The notes under the pieces are model-generated. The model had not been told where the DNA came from. It did no database searches and worked only from the letters and a program-made list of their open reading frames with translations. 64,000 nt of DNA from Slackia heliotrinireducens DSM 20476 (GTDB lineage Bacteria; Actinomycetota; Coriobacteriia; Coriobacteriales; Eggerthellaceae): assembly GCF_000023885.1 (NCBI RefSeq), contig NC_013165.1:868001-932000 (forward strand), given 5' to 3'. The stretch's first letter is position 1. Each line of letters begins with the position of its first letter. Position numbers and translations under genes: made by a program. This document shows, piece by piece, positions 23,906 to 31,752 of this stretch.

Positions 23906-25210
23906 ATGGCCATCGACACTAACAATTTCAACGCATTCGGAGCCCAGCCGATCAAGGCGAACCCCATGGGTTCCAGCTCGGCGGCGTTTCGCGGCACGGC
24001 ATCCCAGGCAGGGGAGAGCGCGAAGTTTGCTGCATCCTACGGACAGGCCCGCCTAGACGCCATCCCCGGCGACGACCAGCGGTGGTCTTGGGTCGAGGTG
24101 GATCTGGGCGCCATCCGCAACAACGTGCAGGTGGTCAAGCGCATCATTCCTGCCGGCTGCAGGTTCATGGCGGTAGTCAAGGCAGACGGTTACGGCCATG
24201 GGGCCGTCGAAGTGGCCCGTGCGTCCATCGCCGCCGGCGCCAACCAGCTGGCGGTGGCCGGCGTCTACGAGGCCGTCGAACTGCGCAAAGCGGGCATTAC
24301 GGCTCCTATCCTGGTGCTGTCCGAACCTCCTGCCGAGTCCATCCCTCTGCTGCTCGCCTACGACATCATGCCGTCGGTGTACTCGGCCGAGTTCGCCATC
24401 GCCTATGCTGAAATGGCCGACCTGCACGGCATGCGTGCCCCGTACCATCTGGCCGTCAACACGGGCATGAACCGTATCGGCGTGCGCTTCGACGAGGTCA
24501 TCGACTTCTGCCGCCAGGTGGAATTCCACCGTGCGCTGGACCGTGTGGGCACCTTCACTCACTTCGCGACGGCCGACTGTGCCGAAACCTTCGACTTCAG
24601 CCTGCAGTTCCGCCGGTTCTGCGAGGTCATCGATGGCATGCGCCAGGTGGGGCTCGACCCGGGCATCGTGCACTGCGCCAACTCCGCGGCAACGCTGCGT
24701 TACCCCCAGACCCATCTGGACATGGTCCGCTTCGGCATCTCACTGTACGGCTACCATCCCTGCATCGAGACCCGCGGGCACTTCGACCTGCGTCCCGCCA
24801 TGAGCCTGCATGCCCGCATCACGGCGGTCAACACGCCGCCCATGAGCGAAGGCGTGAGCTACGGCCTGCATTACCGCAGCCCCGGCAGCGTGAAGATCTG
24901 CGCCGTGCCCGTGGGGTATGCCGACGGATTCAGCCGCGGCCTGTCCGGACGCACCGCGTTCATCTACGGAGGCCGCCTGTGCAAGCAGGTGGGCAACATC
25001 TGCATGGACCAGTGCATGTTCGAAGTCGACCTGCGCACGTCCGCCATGCGCTCGCGCCTCGACCCGCATGTGGGTGACGAAGTGGTGCTCTTCGGCAGCA
25101 AGGACGGCTGCACCATCTACGTGGAGGACCTGTGCGACGTGTTGAACACCATCCCGCACGAGATCATCTGCGCCATGTCTTTGCGCATGCCGAAGGTGTA
25201 CCTGAAATGA
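23906..25210 (+). CDS. alr: Alanine racemase
   Basis: 434 residues. Alr interconverts L- and D-alanine for peptidoglycan. Seen: PLP-binding lysine in 'MAVVKADGYGHG' near residue 92, 'NTGMNRIGVR' near 190, the serine loop 'HCANSAATL' near 255, 'RFGISLYGYHP' near 277 and the C-terminal domain with 'GLHYRSPGSVKICAVPVGYADGFSR' (quoted in part), containing the second-base tyrosine region. The family is about 370-390 residues; here an N-terminal extension of ~60 Ser/Ala/Gly-rich residues precedes 'WSWVEVDLGAI'. ATG at 23906 has AGAAGAGGCGC upstream. Its stop codon overlaps the next start (ATGA). Confidence 0.93.
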   Translation: MAIDTNNFNAFGAQPIKANPMGSSSAAFRGTASQAGESAKFAASYGQARLDAIPGDDQRWSWVEVDLGAIRNNVQVVKRIIPAGCRFMAVVKADGYGHGAVEVARASIAAGANQLAVAGVYEAVELRKAGITAPILVLSEPPAESIPLLLAYDIMPSVYSAEFAIAYAEMADLHGMRAPYHLAVNTGMNRIGVRFDEVIDFCRQVEFHRALDRVGTFTHFATADCAETFDFSLQFRRFCEVIDGMRQVGLDPGIVHCANSAATLRYPQTHLDMVRFGISLYGYHPCIETRGHFDLRPAMSLHARITAVNTPPMSEGVSYGLHYRSPGSVKICAVPVGYADGFSRGLSGRTAFIYGGRLCKQVGNICMDQCMFEVDLRTSAMRSRLDPHVGDEVVLFGSKDGCTIYVEDLCDVLNTIPHEIICAMSLRMPKVYLK

Positions 25211-25848
25211 CGATTCATTACGACCATTTCAAGACCATCTCTCCGTTGGGTGACGAGACGTCCGAGCAGCTGCTGGGCATGATCGGCGATGCCGTGCGCG
25301 CATGTCGCAAGTGCTACCTGTGCGAAGGGCGCACCAACGCCGTTCCCGGGTTCGGCAACGCCGGCGCGCGCATCATGCTGATCGGCGAGGCACCGGGCAA
25401 GAACGAGGACCTGCAGGGCAAGCCCTTCGTGGGCGCGGCCGGCAACTACCTCACCGAGCTTCTGGGGTATGCGGGCCTCACGCGCGAAGAGGTATTCATC
25501 GCGAACATCCTGAAGTGCCGTCCGCCTTCGAACCGCAACCCGCAGCCCGACGAGATCTTCGAGTGCACGCCGTACCTGCGCGACCAGGTGCGCGCCATCA
25601 TGCCCGAATACATCGTGACCATGGGCAACTTCGCCACGAAATTCATCCTGCGCACGGACCGCGGCATCACGGGCCTGCGCGGCAACCTGCAAAAGACCGG
25701 CCAGTTCAGCGTGCTGCCGGTGTTCCATCCGGCGGCGGCCATCTACGACCGCACGAAGCGCGAAGTGCTTGAAGCGGACTTCGTGTATCTGGGCCGCCTT
25801 TTGGGCAATGTGCCGTGGGAAGGCGACGCACCGAACGACGGCCGATAG
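25207..25848 (+). CDS. Family 4 type uracil-DNA glycosylase (Fe-S)
   Basis: 213 residues. This family removes uracil from DNA and carries a [4Fe-4S] cluster. Seen: the two first cluster cysteines in 'CRKCYLCEGRTNAVPG' near residue 33, the glycosylase motif 'GEAPGKNEDLQGKPFVGAAG' near 60, 'NILKCRPPSNRNPQPDE' with a third Cys and 'FECTPYL' with the fourth, and the C-terminal 'VFHPAAAIYDR'. ATG at 25207 overlaps the alr stop (ATGA), giving the normal N-terminus and a coupled pair. folC follows after 15 bases. Confidence 0.88.
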   Translation: MTIHYDHFKTISPLGDETSEQLLGMIGDAVRACRKCYLCEGRTNAVPGFGNAGARIMLIGEAPGKNEDLQGKPFVGAAGNYLTELLGYAGLTREEVFIANILKCRPPSNRNPQPDEIFECTPYLRDQVRAIMPEYIVTMGNFATKFILRTDRGITGLRGNLQKTGQFSVLPVFHPAAAIYDRTKREVLEADFVYLGRLLGNVPWEGDAPNDGR

Positions 25849-25863
25849 GAGGCTCGATCAATC

Positions 25864-27147
25864 ATGACCCAAGATATCCGCGACGACGCATTCGACGCGC
25901 ACGCGTATCTGAACCAGAGTTCGTGGACCCAGGTGAAGCTGGGCCTGGAGCGCATCACCACGCTGCTAGAGCGGTTGGGCCATCCTGAGCAGGCATATCC
26001 TGTGGTGCACATAGCCGGCACGAACGGCAAAGGCTCCACCAGCGCTTTTACAGCGGGCATCCTGCAGGCGGCAGGCTTTCGGACGGGTCTGTTCACTTCT
26101 CCTTACATCTTGGAGTTCAACGAGCGCATCCAGGTGAACCGCGAAAACATCGGCGATGCCGACCTGCATGATATCGCGCTTGCCGTGCGCCAGGCCGCGG
26201 ACGGGTTGGAAGAGGAGCCTACGCCTTTCGAGCTGGTTACGGCCGTGGCGTTCGAATACTTCCGTCGTGCGGAATGCGACATCGTTGTGCTGGAAGTGGG
26301 TCTGGGCGGCCGCTACGACGCCACCAACGTCACCACGCCGGCGGTGTGCGCCATCACGCCCATCGCCATGGATCACGTCGGCGTCTTGGGCAACACCCTG
26401 GCGGAAATCGCCGGCGAGAAGGCGGGCATCATCAAACCGGGCGTGCCCGTGGTGTGCTACACCCAGAAACCCGAGGCCGAAGCGGTCATTCGGGCGGAGG
26501 CCCGGGCGATAGGGGCTCCGGTCATGACGCCGCGGTTCGGTCGCATCCATGCGCGCATGGAGGGTCTGCAGCAGGTGTTCTCCTATGACGGCATCAACGA
26601 TGTGAAGCTGCGCCTGCTGGGGGCGTACCAGCCCTGCAATGCGGTTATGGCCATCGAGATCGCCCGTACCCTTCGCAACCAAGGTTTCGATATAGCCGAC
26701 GAGGACATCAAGCGCGGTCTGGAGGAAACCCGTTGGCCCGGGCGCTTCGAGCTGGTGGCCACCGACCCCGTGACCATCGTCGACGGCGGCCATAACGAGC
26801 AGGGTGCCGAGGTGCTGGCCGATAGCCTGCGCAGGTATTTTCCGGACACGCCGGTCACCTTCGTTATGGGCGTGCTGAAAGACAAGCAGTATCCCCAGAT
26901 GATCAACTATGTCGTGCCGCTGGCAAAGCGGTTCTACTGCGCCACCCCTCCCGAAAGCGAACGCGCTTTGTCCGCAGAGGATCTGGCCCAGGCGCTTCGC
27001 GAAGCGGGTGCGGCCGACGCGCGTCCTTGCGCGAGCATCGCCGAGGCCGTGCAGACCGCCCGTGCGCAAGCCGGTCCTGATGACGTGGTGTGCTGTTTCG
27101 GCAGCCTGTACAGCATCGCCACCATCATGGCGGCGCTTGAGGGCTAG
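25864..27147 (+). CDS. folC: Bifunctional folylpolyglutamate/dihydrofolate synthase
   Basis: 427 residues of the Mur-ligase superfamily; adds glutamate to folates and may make dihydrofolate. Seen: P-loop 'HIAGTNGKGSTSAF' near residue 50, 'GLFTSPYILEFNERI' near 80, 'EVGLGGRYDATNV' near 142, 'ITPIAMDHVGVLGNTLAEIAGEK' (quoted in part) near 165 with the carbamate-lysine region 'EKAGIIKPG', and the C-terminal domain 'VDGGHNEQGAEVL'. ATG at 25864. It ends convergently with the minus-strand alkyltransferase gene, the stop codons overlapping. Confidence 0.92.
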   Translation: MTQDIRDDAFDAHAYLNQSSWTQVKLGLERITTLLERLGHPEQAYPVVHIAGTNGKGSTSAFTAGILQAAGFRTGLFTSPYILEFNERIQVNRENIGDADLHDIALAVRQAADGLEEEPTPFELVTAVAFEYFRRAECDIVVLEVGLGGRYDATNVTTPAVCAITPIAMDHVGVLGNTLAEIAGEKAGIIKPGVPVVCYTQKPEAEAVIRAEARAIGAPVMTPRFGRIHARMEGLQQVFSYDGINDVKLRLLGAYQPCNAVMAIEIARTLRNQGFDIADEDIKRGLEETRWPGRFELVATDPVTIVDGGHNEQGAEVLADSLRRYFPDTPVTFVMGVLKDKQYPQMINYVVPLAKRFYCATPPESERALSAEDLAQALREAGAADARPCASIAEAVQTARAQAGPDDVVCCFGSLYSIATIMAALEG

Positions 27148-27533
27148 GCTCGCTCGCCCTTAGACCCCTCGTCCATTTCGCGGGTCCAGTCGATATCGGC
27201 GGGGCGCCCCGGCAACCCGTCTTCTGCCGGGTTCCACAGGCATGCATCCATGTCCACATGGTCGTCGTCTACAAAGACGACGCCTTCGTCCTGCAGCAGC
27301 TTTCGTTGCACGCCGTCGCCGCCGAAGATGTAGCCTTCGGCGAGCTTTCCGTCCTTGAAAACCACGCGGTGGCAGGGGATCACCACGGGCTGGTCGTTGG
27401 TGCGCAGCGCCCATCCGACGTAGCGGGCCGAGCGTGGCCGTCCGATCAGCCGCGCTATCTGGCCGTAGGTCGACACCTTCCCACGAGGGATGCGTTTGAC
27501 CTGTTCGAAGACCGCGTCGTTGAATTCTCCCAT
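27144..27533 (-). CDS. O6-alkylguanine-DNA alkyltransferase family protein (MGMT/ATL)
   Basis: 129 residues from the ATG at 27533 (MGEFNDAVFEQ). It is the small DNA-binding/active-site domain of the MGMT family: 'VSTYGQIARLIGRPRSARYVGWAL' (quoted in part) contains the helix-turn-helix with the arginine finger, and 'VIPCHRVVFKDGKLA' has the acceptor cysteine in PCHRV. Alkyltransferase-like (ATL) proteins of similar size have Trp in place of this Cys, so this one may be a real suicide repair enzyme without the N-terminal domain. The stop codon overlaps the folC stop on the other strand. Confidence 0.82.
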   Translation of the reverse strand: MGEFNDAVFEQVKRIPRGKVSTYGQIARLIGRPRSARYVGWALRTNDQPVVIPCHRVVFKDGKLAEGYIFGGDGVQRKLLQDEGVVFVDDDHVDMDACLWNPAEDGLPGRPADIDWTREMDEGSKGERA

Positions 27534-27570
27534 AGTTTTCCTCGCGATTCGTTGTCGCCGTGCCAGCCCG

Positions 27571-28023
27571 TTACGCAGGCTTTTCCTCATCCGCGTCGTG
27601 CTTCAGCGCGCGTGCGGCGTCAACAATGGCGCGTTCCAAAAGCTCTCGGTCGCCTTCGTCCATCCGACTCAGACGTTCGAAGAGGTATTCGTTGCTCTGT
27701 GCTATGTGGGCCTCCACGAAGGAACGTCCTTCGGCGGTCAGACTGTAAAGCCACGACCTGCCGTCGTCGGGGTTGCGCCGTTTGGACGCGTATCCCATGT
27801 CCTCCAGCTTGCCGGCGATTACCGAAGCGTGCTGCTTGGATATGTTGAGCCGCCCGGCAAGCTCCATGATGCTGGCCTGCTCGTTGATGCATAGGTAGTC
27901 CAGCACCTCCACCTGCACCTTTCCCATCTGGCCCTTGTAGGTGTCCTGATAGAAGGCGTAAATGTCGGAGACGAAGAATCGTCCTGTATGGAATGCGCTG
28001 GCAAGCACGTCGTTTCGGTCCAT
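27571..28023 (-). CDS. MarR family transcriptional regulator
   Basis: 150 residues with a central winged helix: 'QVEVLDYLCINEQASIMELAGRLNISKQHASVIAGKLEDMGYASKR' is the helix-turn-helix with the recognition helix at 'SKQHASVIAGKLE', followed by the wing 'RNPDDGRSWLYSLTAEGR' (all quoted in part as motifs). The start is the ATG at 28023, preceded by GAGGTGAACG. It ends 38 bases before the alkyltransferase gene on the same strand and follows the SDR gene, with a terminator-like hairpin between. It may regulate the SDR gene; the ligand is unknown. Confidence 0.85.
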   Translation of the reverse strand: MDRNDVLASAFHTGRFFVSDIYAFYQDTYKGQMGKVQVEVLDYLCINEQASIMELAGRLNISKQHASVIAGKLEDMGYASKRRNPDDGRSWLYSLTAEGRSFVEAHIAQSNEYLFERLSRMDEGDRELLERAIVDAARALKHDADEEKPA

Positions 28024-28051
28024 CACGTTCACCTCGTACCCATTGTACCAG

Positions 28052-28082
28052 CAAAAGAGAAAGGGCCGCGCAAACGGCCCTT
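28052..28082 (-). terminator. Rho-independent terminator after the SDR gene
   Basis: Stem AAGGGCCG (28061-28068) / CGGCCCTT (28075-28082). Read on the minus strand it is followed by TCTCTTTTGC. It separates the SDR gene from the marR gene. Confidence 0.8.
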
Positions 28083-28107
28083 CCCCGGTTGGTTTCATCC
28101 ACGCGTC

Positions 28108-28866
28108 TTAGACGGATGTCAATCCGCCGTCGATGTAGATGGTTTGCCCCGTGGTGTAGGAGTTGCATTCGGAGGCGAACAGGAGCATCTGCCCCAGAAT
28201 CTCGTCGATGCGGCCGGCACGCCCGATAGGTGCGCGGAACGCGAGGAACTGCTCGGCCTCTTCGGTCACGTTCATCATCTCGGTGGGGAACATGCCGGGG
28301 CCGATGGCGTTGACGGTGATGCCGTACTCGGCCCATTCCTGCGCCATGCCGCGGGTCATGTTGGGCACGCCGCCCTTGGTGGTGTTGTATGCCAGAATCG
28401 GGTTGTGGTGCGAGGCGATGCAGCCGTACATGGACGCGATGTTGATGATGCGGCCGTAATGGTTCTGGATCATGTTCTTCGCGACCTCACGCGCCATCAG
28501 GAAGTATGCGGTAATGGAAGTGTCGACAACCTTCTGCCACTCTTCCAGCGGCAGGTCGACGGTGGGGCAGACCTTGATGTAGCCGGCCACGTTGATGAGA
28601 ATGTCGATCTTGCCGAAATGGTCGATGACCTTCTGCACGCCGTCGATGACGTCCTGCTCGACAGTGAGGTCGCAAACCACGGGCAGACACTCGCCACCTG
28701 CGGCTTCGATGTCAGCGCGGAGCTGTTCGAGCTTGTCGGCTCGACGGGCGAAGCCGGCCACCTTGGCGCCGTTCTCGGCAAGGGCCTTGCAGAAGGCGTT
28801 GCCCAGGCCCGACGACGCACCTGTGACCACAGCCACGCGTCCCGTGAAATCGAAATAGTTTTTCAT
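28108..28866 (-). CDS. Short-chain dehydrogenase/reductase
   Basis: 252 residues of the classical SDR family: NAD(P)-binding 'VTGASSGLGNAFCKALAENG' at residues 15-34, 'NVAGYIKV' near 95, the catalytic Ser region 'IINIASMYGCIAS' near 140 and the YxxxK motif in 'AYNTTKGGV' near 160. The basic 'GFARRADKLE' after beta strand 2 suggests NADP(H) preference. It most resembles gluconate 5-dehydrogenase or 3-oxoacyl reductase types, but the substrate cannot be told; hydroxysteroid dehydrogenase activity, common in gut Eggerthellaceae, is also possible. AAGGAGCACGC precedes the ATG. It is followed by a terminator and a marR gene. Confidence 0.85.
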   Translation of the reverse strand: MKNYFDFTGRVAVVTGASSGLGNAFCKALAENGAKVAGFARRADKLEQLRADIEAAGGECLPVVCDLTVEQDVIDGVQKVIDHFGKIDILINVAGYIKVCPTVDLPLEEWQKVVDTSITAYFLMAREVAKNMIQNHYGRIINIASMYGCIASHHNPILAYNTTKGGVPNMTRGMAQEWAEYGITVNAIGPGMFPTEMMNVTEEAEQFLAFRAPIGRAGRIDEILGQMLLFASECNSYTTGQTIYIDGGLTSV

Positions 28867-29144
28867 GTGCGTGCTCCTTTCTTATCCGCGGCTGTACATC
28901 TGCCGCGCGATGCAAGATAGTCATAATAATACGACTAAAATTGAATTGTGGACGCGATTGTCGACGAGCGGCAGTATGGCGCAGCGGGCATGGCAGACGT
29001 CTGCTGGTAAGTTGAGGTCCCCGATGCGGCGGAACCGGCGAAGCCCGTCCGTTCGGCCTGCTGGGTGAGCATCTGGTGCAACGAGTTCCGTCGTTACCGG
29101 CAGTAAGGTACGGTTCGGTTGTGCTTCGTCTGGTAAGAGTCCTA

Positions 29145-29190
29145 CTTTTTGCACGTTTTTCCGACTTGGAGGTTTGTATAAAACTTGCAA
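29145..29190 (-). repeat. Dispersed intergenic repeat, copy 2 (46 bp)
   Basis: Exact reverse complement of 7696-7741 over 46 bases, beginning CTTTTTGCACG and ending AAAACTTGCAA on the plus strand. It lies about 280 bases upstream of the SDR gene. It faces copy 3 in inverted orientation 139 bases away. Confidence 0.85.
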
Positions 29191-29328
29191 GTTTGCGTTC
29201 TCGATGCAGTGGAATCTAGATGCAAGGGTCTGAATAGGCACGATGCGAGCGCCGTCTTTTCAAACCACAACACGTGGTTGCAAATTGCTCTCCGATGGGT
29301 CCAAAACGGGCACAAAATCCCTTCCGAA

Positions 29329-29359
29329 AAACCTCCAAGTCGGTTTTATCGACAAAAAG
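29329..29359 (+). repeat. Dispersed intergenic repeat, copy 3 (partial)
   Basis: AAACCTCCAAGTCGG (29329-29343) matches the core of copies 1 and 2 exactly. It is followed by nine divergent bases and then CAAAAAG (29353-29359) in the same register. Beyond it, CCAGACGAA matches the flank of copy 2. Together with copy 2 it bounds a 215-base segment with inverted ends. Confidence 0.7.
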
Positions 29360-29485
29360 AGCCCGAATCGCCAGACGAAACCGCGAACGAGGCATCCCCA
29401 TTCGCCGCGCATACTCCTCCAGCCGCGAACCTGCAATACAGGCGACTGCCAAAGGGGCGGCCAGGATGAAAAGAAGGGGAGGGAT

Positions 29486-29600
29486 GAGGCTGAGTCAGCC
29501 TCCGGCATCAGGGTACAAAAAGAGAGCCTCGCCCCCGCCCTAGGATGAACCCACCTCGAAAGGTGGGTGCTCGCAGCTCGCTGCTGAGCTTTCGCATCAA
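29486..29600 (+). repeat. Cluster of consecutive hairpins
   Basis: GAGGCT (29486-29491) / AGCCTC (29497-29502); then ACCCACCT (29549-29556) / AGGTGGGT (29561-29568) with a CGAA tetraloop, perfect 8 bp; then a GCTCGCA / TGCTGAGC hairpin directly after it; then TTCGC / GCGAA. None is followed by a T run, so they do not look like a simple terminator. A structured RNA or the end of an IS200/IS605-type element is possible. Confidence 0.5.
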
Positions 29601-29880
29601 CAGACGCGAATCCCTCTTACACGCGCGATCTTGAGCTCCCTAATTGTTTGCATCGGTCCATCGCATAAAAATGGTTTCGGAAGCAAGGCTCTGCTAAGAG
29701 TGTAGCCTGAACATTTTTAGAAAGAAAGCCTTGGATTTCGTCGCGAATGATGATAAGTATTAAAGGTATCTGCAAATCAAATCCTGAATAACAAACAGAT
29801 GGCTCTTCAGGCTGCATACAGTGCCGCGCCCTTGTTGGGCTACAATAGCATCAATGGTAACGGGGTTTAGGAGGTGGCTC

Positions 29881-31725
29881 ATGGCGAACGCAGTGGATGT
29901 CGCTCGCGTGCTTAAGGCGGGCGCGGAGGATAAGACGTCCTCGAAACGTCTTGTCGAAATCATGGGCATCCTTCGCCGTGCGAAGGTAACGCATGGCATC
30001 ACTCCTGAGCGTCTGGTCGAGATCGTCGAGGAGCTCGGCCCCACCTTCATCAAAATGGGGCAGGTTCTCTCGTCGCGCTCGGACATGCTTCCTCAGGAAT
30101 ACTGCGACGCCCTCAAATCACTTCGCAGCAACACCACGCCCGAACCGTTCGAAACCATAGCCGAACGTCTCAACGACGCTTTGGACGGCGACTATACCAA
30201 GGTGTTTTCCGAGATCAGCGAAACGCCCTTGGGCTCGGCCTCCATTGCCCAGGTGCATCGCGCCAAGCTGCGCAAATCGGGAAAACAGGTGGCCGTCAAA
30301 GTGCTGCGCTCCCATGTGCGCGAAGACATGCTGCGCGACATCGAGCTCATGCGCCGCGGCGCCGACCTGCTCGACCTCACAGGCGTTCCCGGCATGGGGA
30401 GCATGACCGATGGCATCGATTTCAACGCCATCATCGGGGAGCTGGAGCGTACGGTCAGAGACGAGATAGACTTCGAGGCCGAGTCGCGCAATATCATCCA
30501 CCTATACAACTTCATCAAACGCGACAAGGGAATCACCTGCCCGAAGGTGTACGTGCAGTACTCCAGCGATACGGTCCTGATCATGGAATTCGTCGAAGGC
30601 ATTTCGGTCGAGCATGTCGATGCGCTTAAGGCCTGCGGATACGACTTGGAGGAAATCGGCAACCGCATCGCCGCCAACTACATGCGCCAGATGCTGGAAG
30701 AGGGCTTCTACCATGCCGACCCCCACGCGGCCAACGTCATCATCCGGCCCGCGAACTCGTTCGTTACGGCGACCGACGAAGCCGCAGGCGCAGCTCAGGA
30801 CGAAGGCCTCGAGGCTGCTGCGGTGGTGAAGAACCGCGCCTCCGACTTCGAGGCGCTGCGCAAACGGCATCCCGATGCCGCCGTCGACTATCTCCTCTCC
30901 CTTCCCGAAAACCTTGTTCCCCAACTGGGTACTGGTGACCCGGGCGAGGTCGTCTGGATCGATTGCGGCATGATGGGCGAGCTTTCGAACCACGAGCGCA
31001 CCCTGTTCGTGGACATGATGAAGGCCATGACCGACGGCGACAGCCATCGCCTGACCGACCTGTTCATCGAATGGGGCAGCGTGTCCGACGCGCCCGGCAA
31101 GCGCTTGGACTACGGCAAGCTGCTGCAGGACCTGGAACATCTCGTCGAGCGTTACACCCGCGACAGCGCCGAGAGCATCGCGCTTACGCCCATGCTGAAC
31201 GACATCATGAAAATCCTCGAGTCGGCGCATGTCATCATGCCCCAAAGCTTTGTCACGCTCATCCGCGGTCTGGCCACGCTGCAGGGCATGCTCATCACGC
31301 TGTCTCCCGACATCAGCATTTTCAAGGTGGTGGAGGAATACCTTGCTGGGTACACCCTGCGCACGCTGGACGTGGGAAAAGAGACCGAGAAGCGTATTCG
31401 CAAGGCCCTGATGTCAGCCGACCGCGGCCTCGAGCTGCCCGAGCGCATCGCCAATGTGCTGGACATGGTCGAGAAGGGCCGTCTGAAGATAGACATGGAC
31501 ATTCCCGATGCATCCCAGCCCATCGGCATGATCGGTCCGATTGCGGACCGACTGACGCTGGGTATTGTCACGGCGGGCCTGTTCATCGGTTCGTCGCTCA
31601 TCTATTCGGCGGGCATGAACCCGCAGCTGTTCGGCATCCCTGTCATGGGGTTCTTCGGCTATGCCGGCGCCATGGTTTTAAGCATCTACATTGTTGTGGA
31701 CATGCGGCGTCGCCCGCGCCGTTAG
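29881..31725 (+). CDS. ABC1/UbiB (AarF) family atypical kinase
   Basis: 614 residues. Members are protein-kinase-like ATPases; UbiB helps ubiquinone synthesis, but the role in quinone- or isoprenoid-related pathways of Gram-positive anaerobes is unknown. Seen: the family motif KxGQ in 'FIKMGQVLSSRSDMLP' near residue 60, the Ala-rich loop 'GSASIAQVHRA' near 118, the VAIK-like Lys in 'KQVAVKVLR' near 136, the catalytic loop 'GFYHADPHAANV' near 280 and a DFG-like motif changed to 'DCGMMG' near 361. About 60 residues are inserted between the last two. The C-terminus has two membrane helices. ATG at 29881 follows TTAGGAGGTGG. Confidence 0.85.
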   Translation: MANAVDVARVLKAGAEDKTSSKRLVEIMGILRRAKVTHGITPERLVEIVEELGPTFIKMGQVLSSRSDMLPQEYCDALKSLRSNTTPEPFETIAERLNDALDGDYTKVFSEISETPLGSASIAQVHRAKLRKSGKQVAVKVLRSHVREDMLRDIELMRRGADLLDLTGVPGMGSMTDGIDFNAIIGELERTVRDEIDFEAESRNIIHLYNFIKRDKGITCPKVYVQYSSDTVLIMEFVEGISVEHVDALKACGYDLEEIGNRIAANYMRQMLEEGFYHADPHAANVIIRPANSFVTATDEAAGAAQDEGLEAAAVVKNRASDFEALRKRHPDAAVDYLLSLPENLVPQLGTGDPGEVVWIDCGMMGELSNHERTLFVDMMKAMTDGDSHRLTDLFIEWGSVSDAPGKRLDYGKLLQDLEHLVERYTRDSAESIALTPMLNDIMKILESAHVIMPQSFVTLIRGLATLQGMLITLSPDISIFKVVEEYLAGYTLRTLDVGKETEKRIRKALMSADRGLELPERIANVLDMVEKGRLKIDMDIPDASQPIGMIGPIADRLTLGIVTAGLFIGSSLIYSAGMNPQLFGIPVMGFFGYAGAMVLSIYIVVDMRRRPRR

Positions 31726-31752
31726 CCGTGCTCCACTTGAAAGGCGGTTTGC

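Larger units (their letters stand above)
28867..29880 (+). other. About 1 kb without a convincing gene; repeat copies and hairpins
   Basis: Several short frames are open, but none has protein-like composition, a ribosome site or a recognisable domain. The region contains an inverted pair of the dispersed repeat (29145-29190 and 29329-29359), a run of hairpins at 29486-29600, and a stretch near 29640-29800 richer in A and T than its surroundings. A -10-like TACAAT lies at 29841-29846 and a ribosome site AGGAGG shortly before the next gene. It may be the remains of a mobile element or a site for non-coding RNA. Confidence 0.5.

Noticed and set aside
29185-29548. Short overlapping open frames in the gene-free region
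   Set aside because: Several frames of 80-100 codons overlap on both strands, with no ribosome site, no family resemblance and unusual composition. They also run across repeat copies.
28867-29880. Prophage or insertion sequence
   Set aside because: No transposase, integrase or phage gene is found; only short repeats and hairpins are present.
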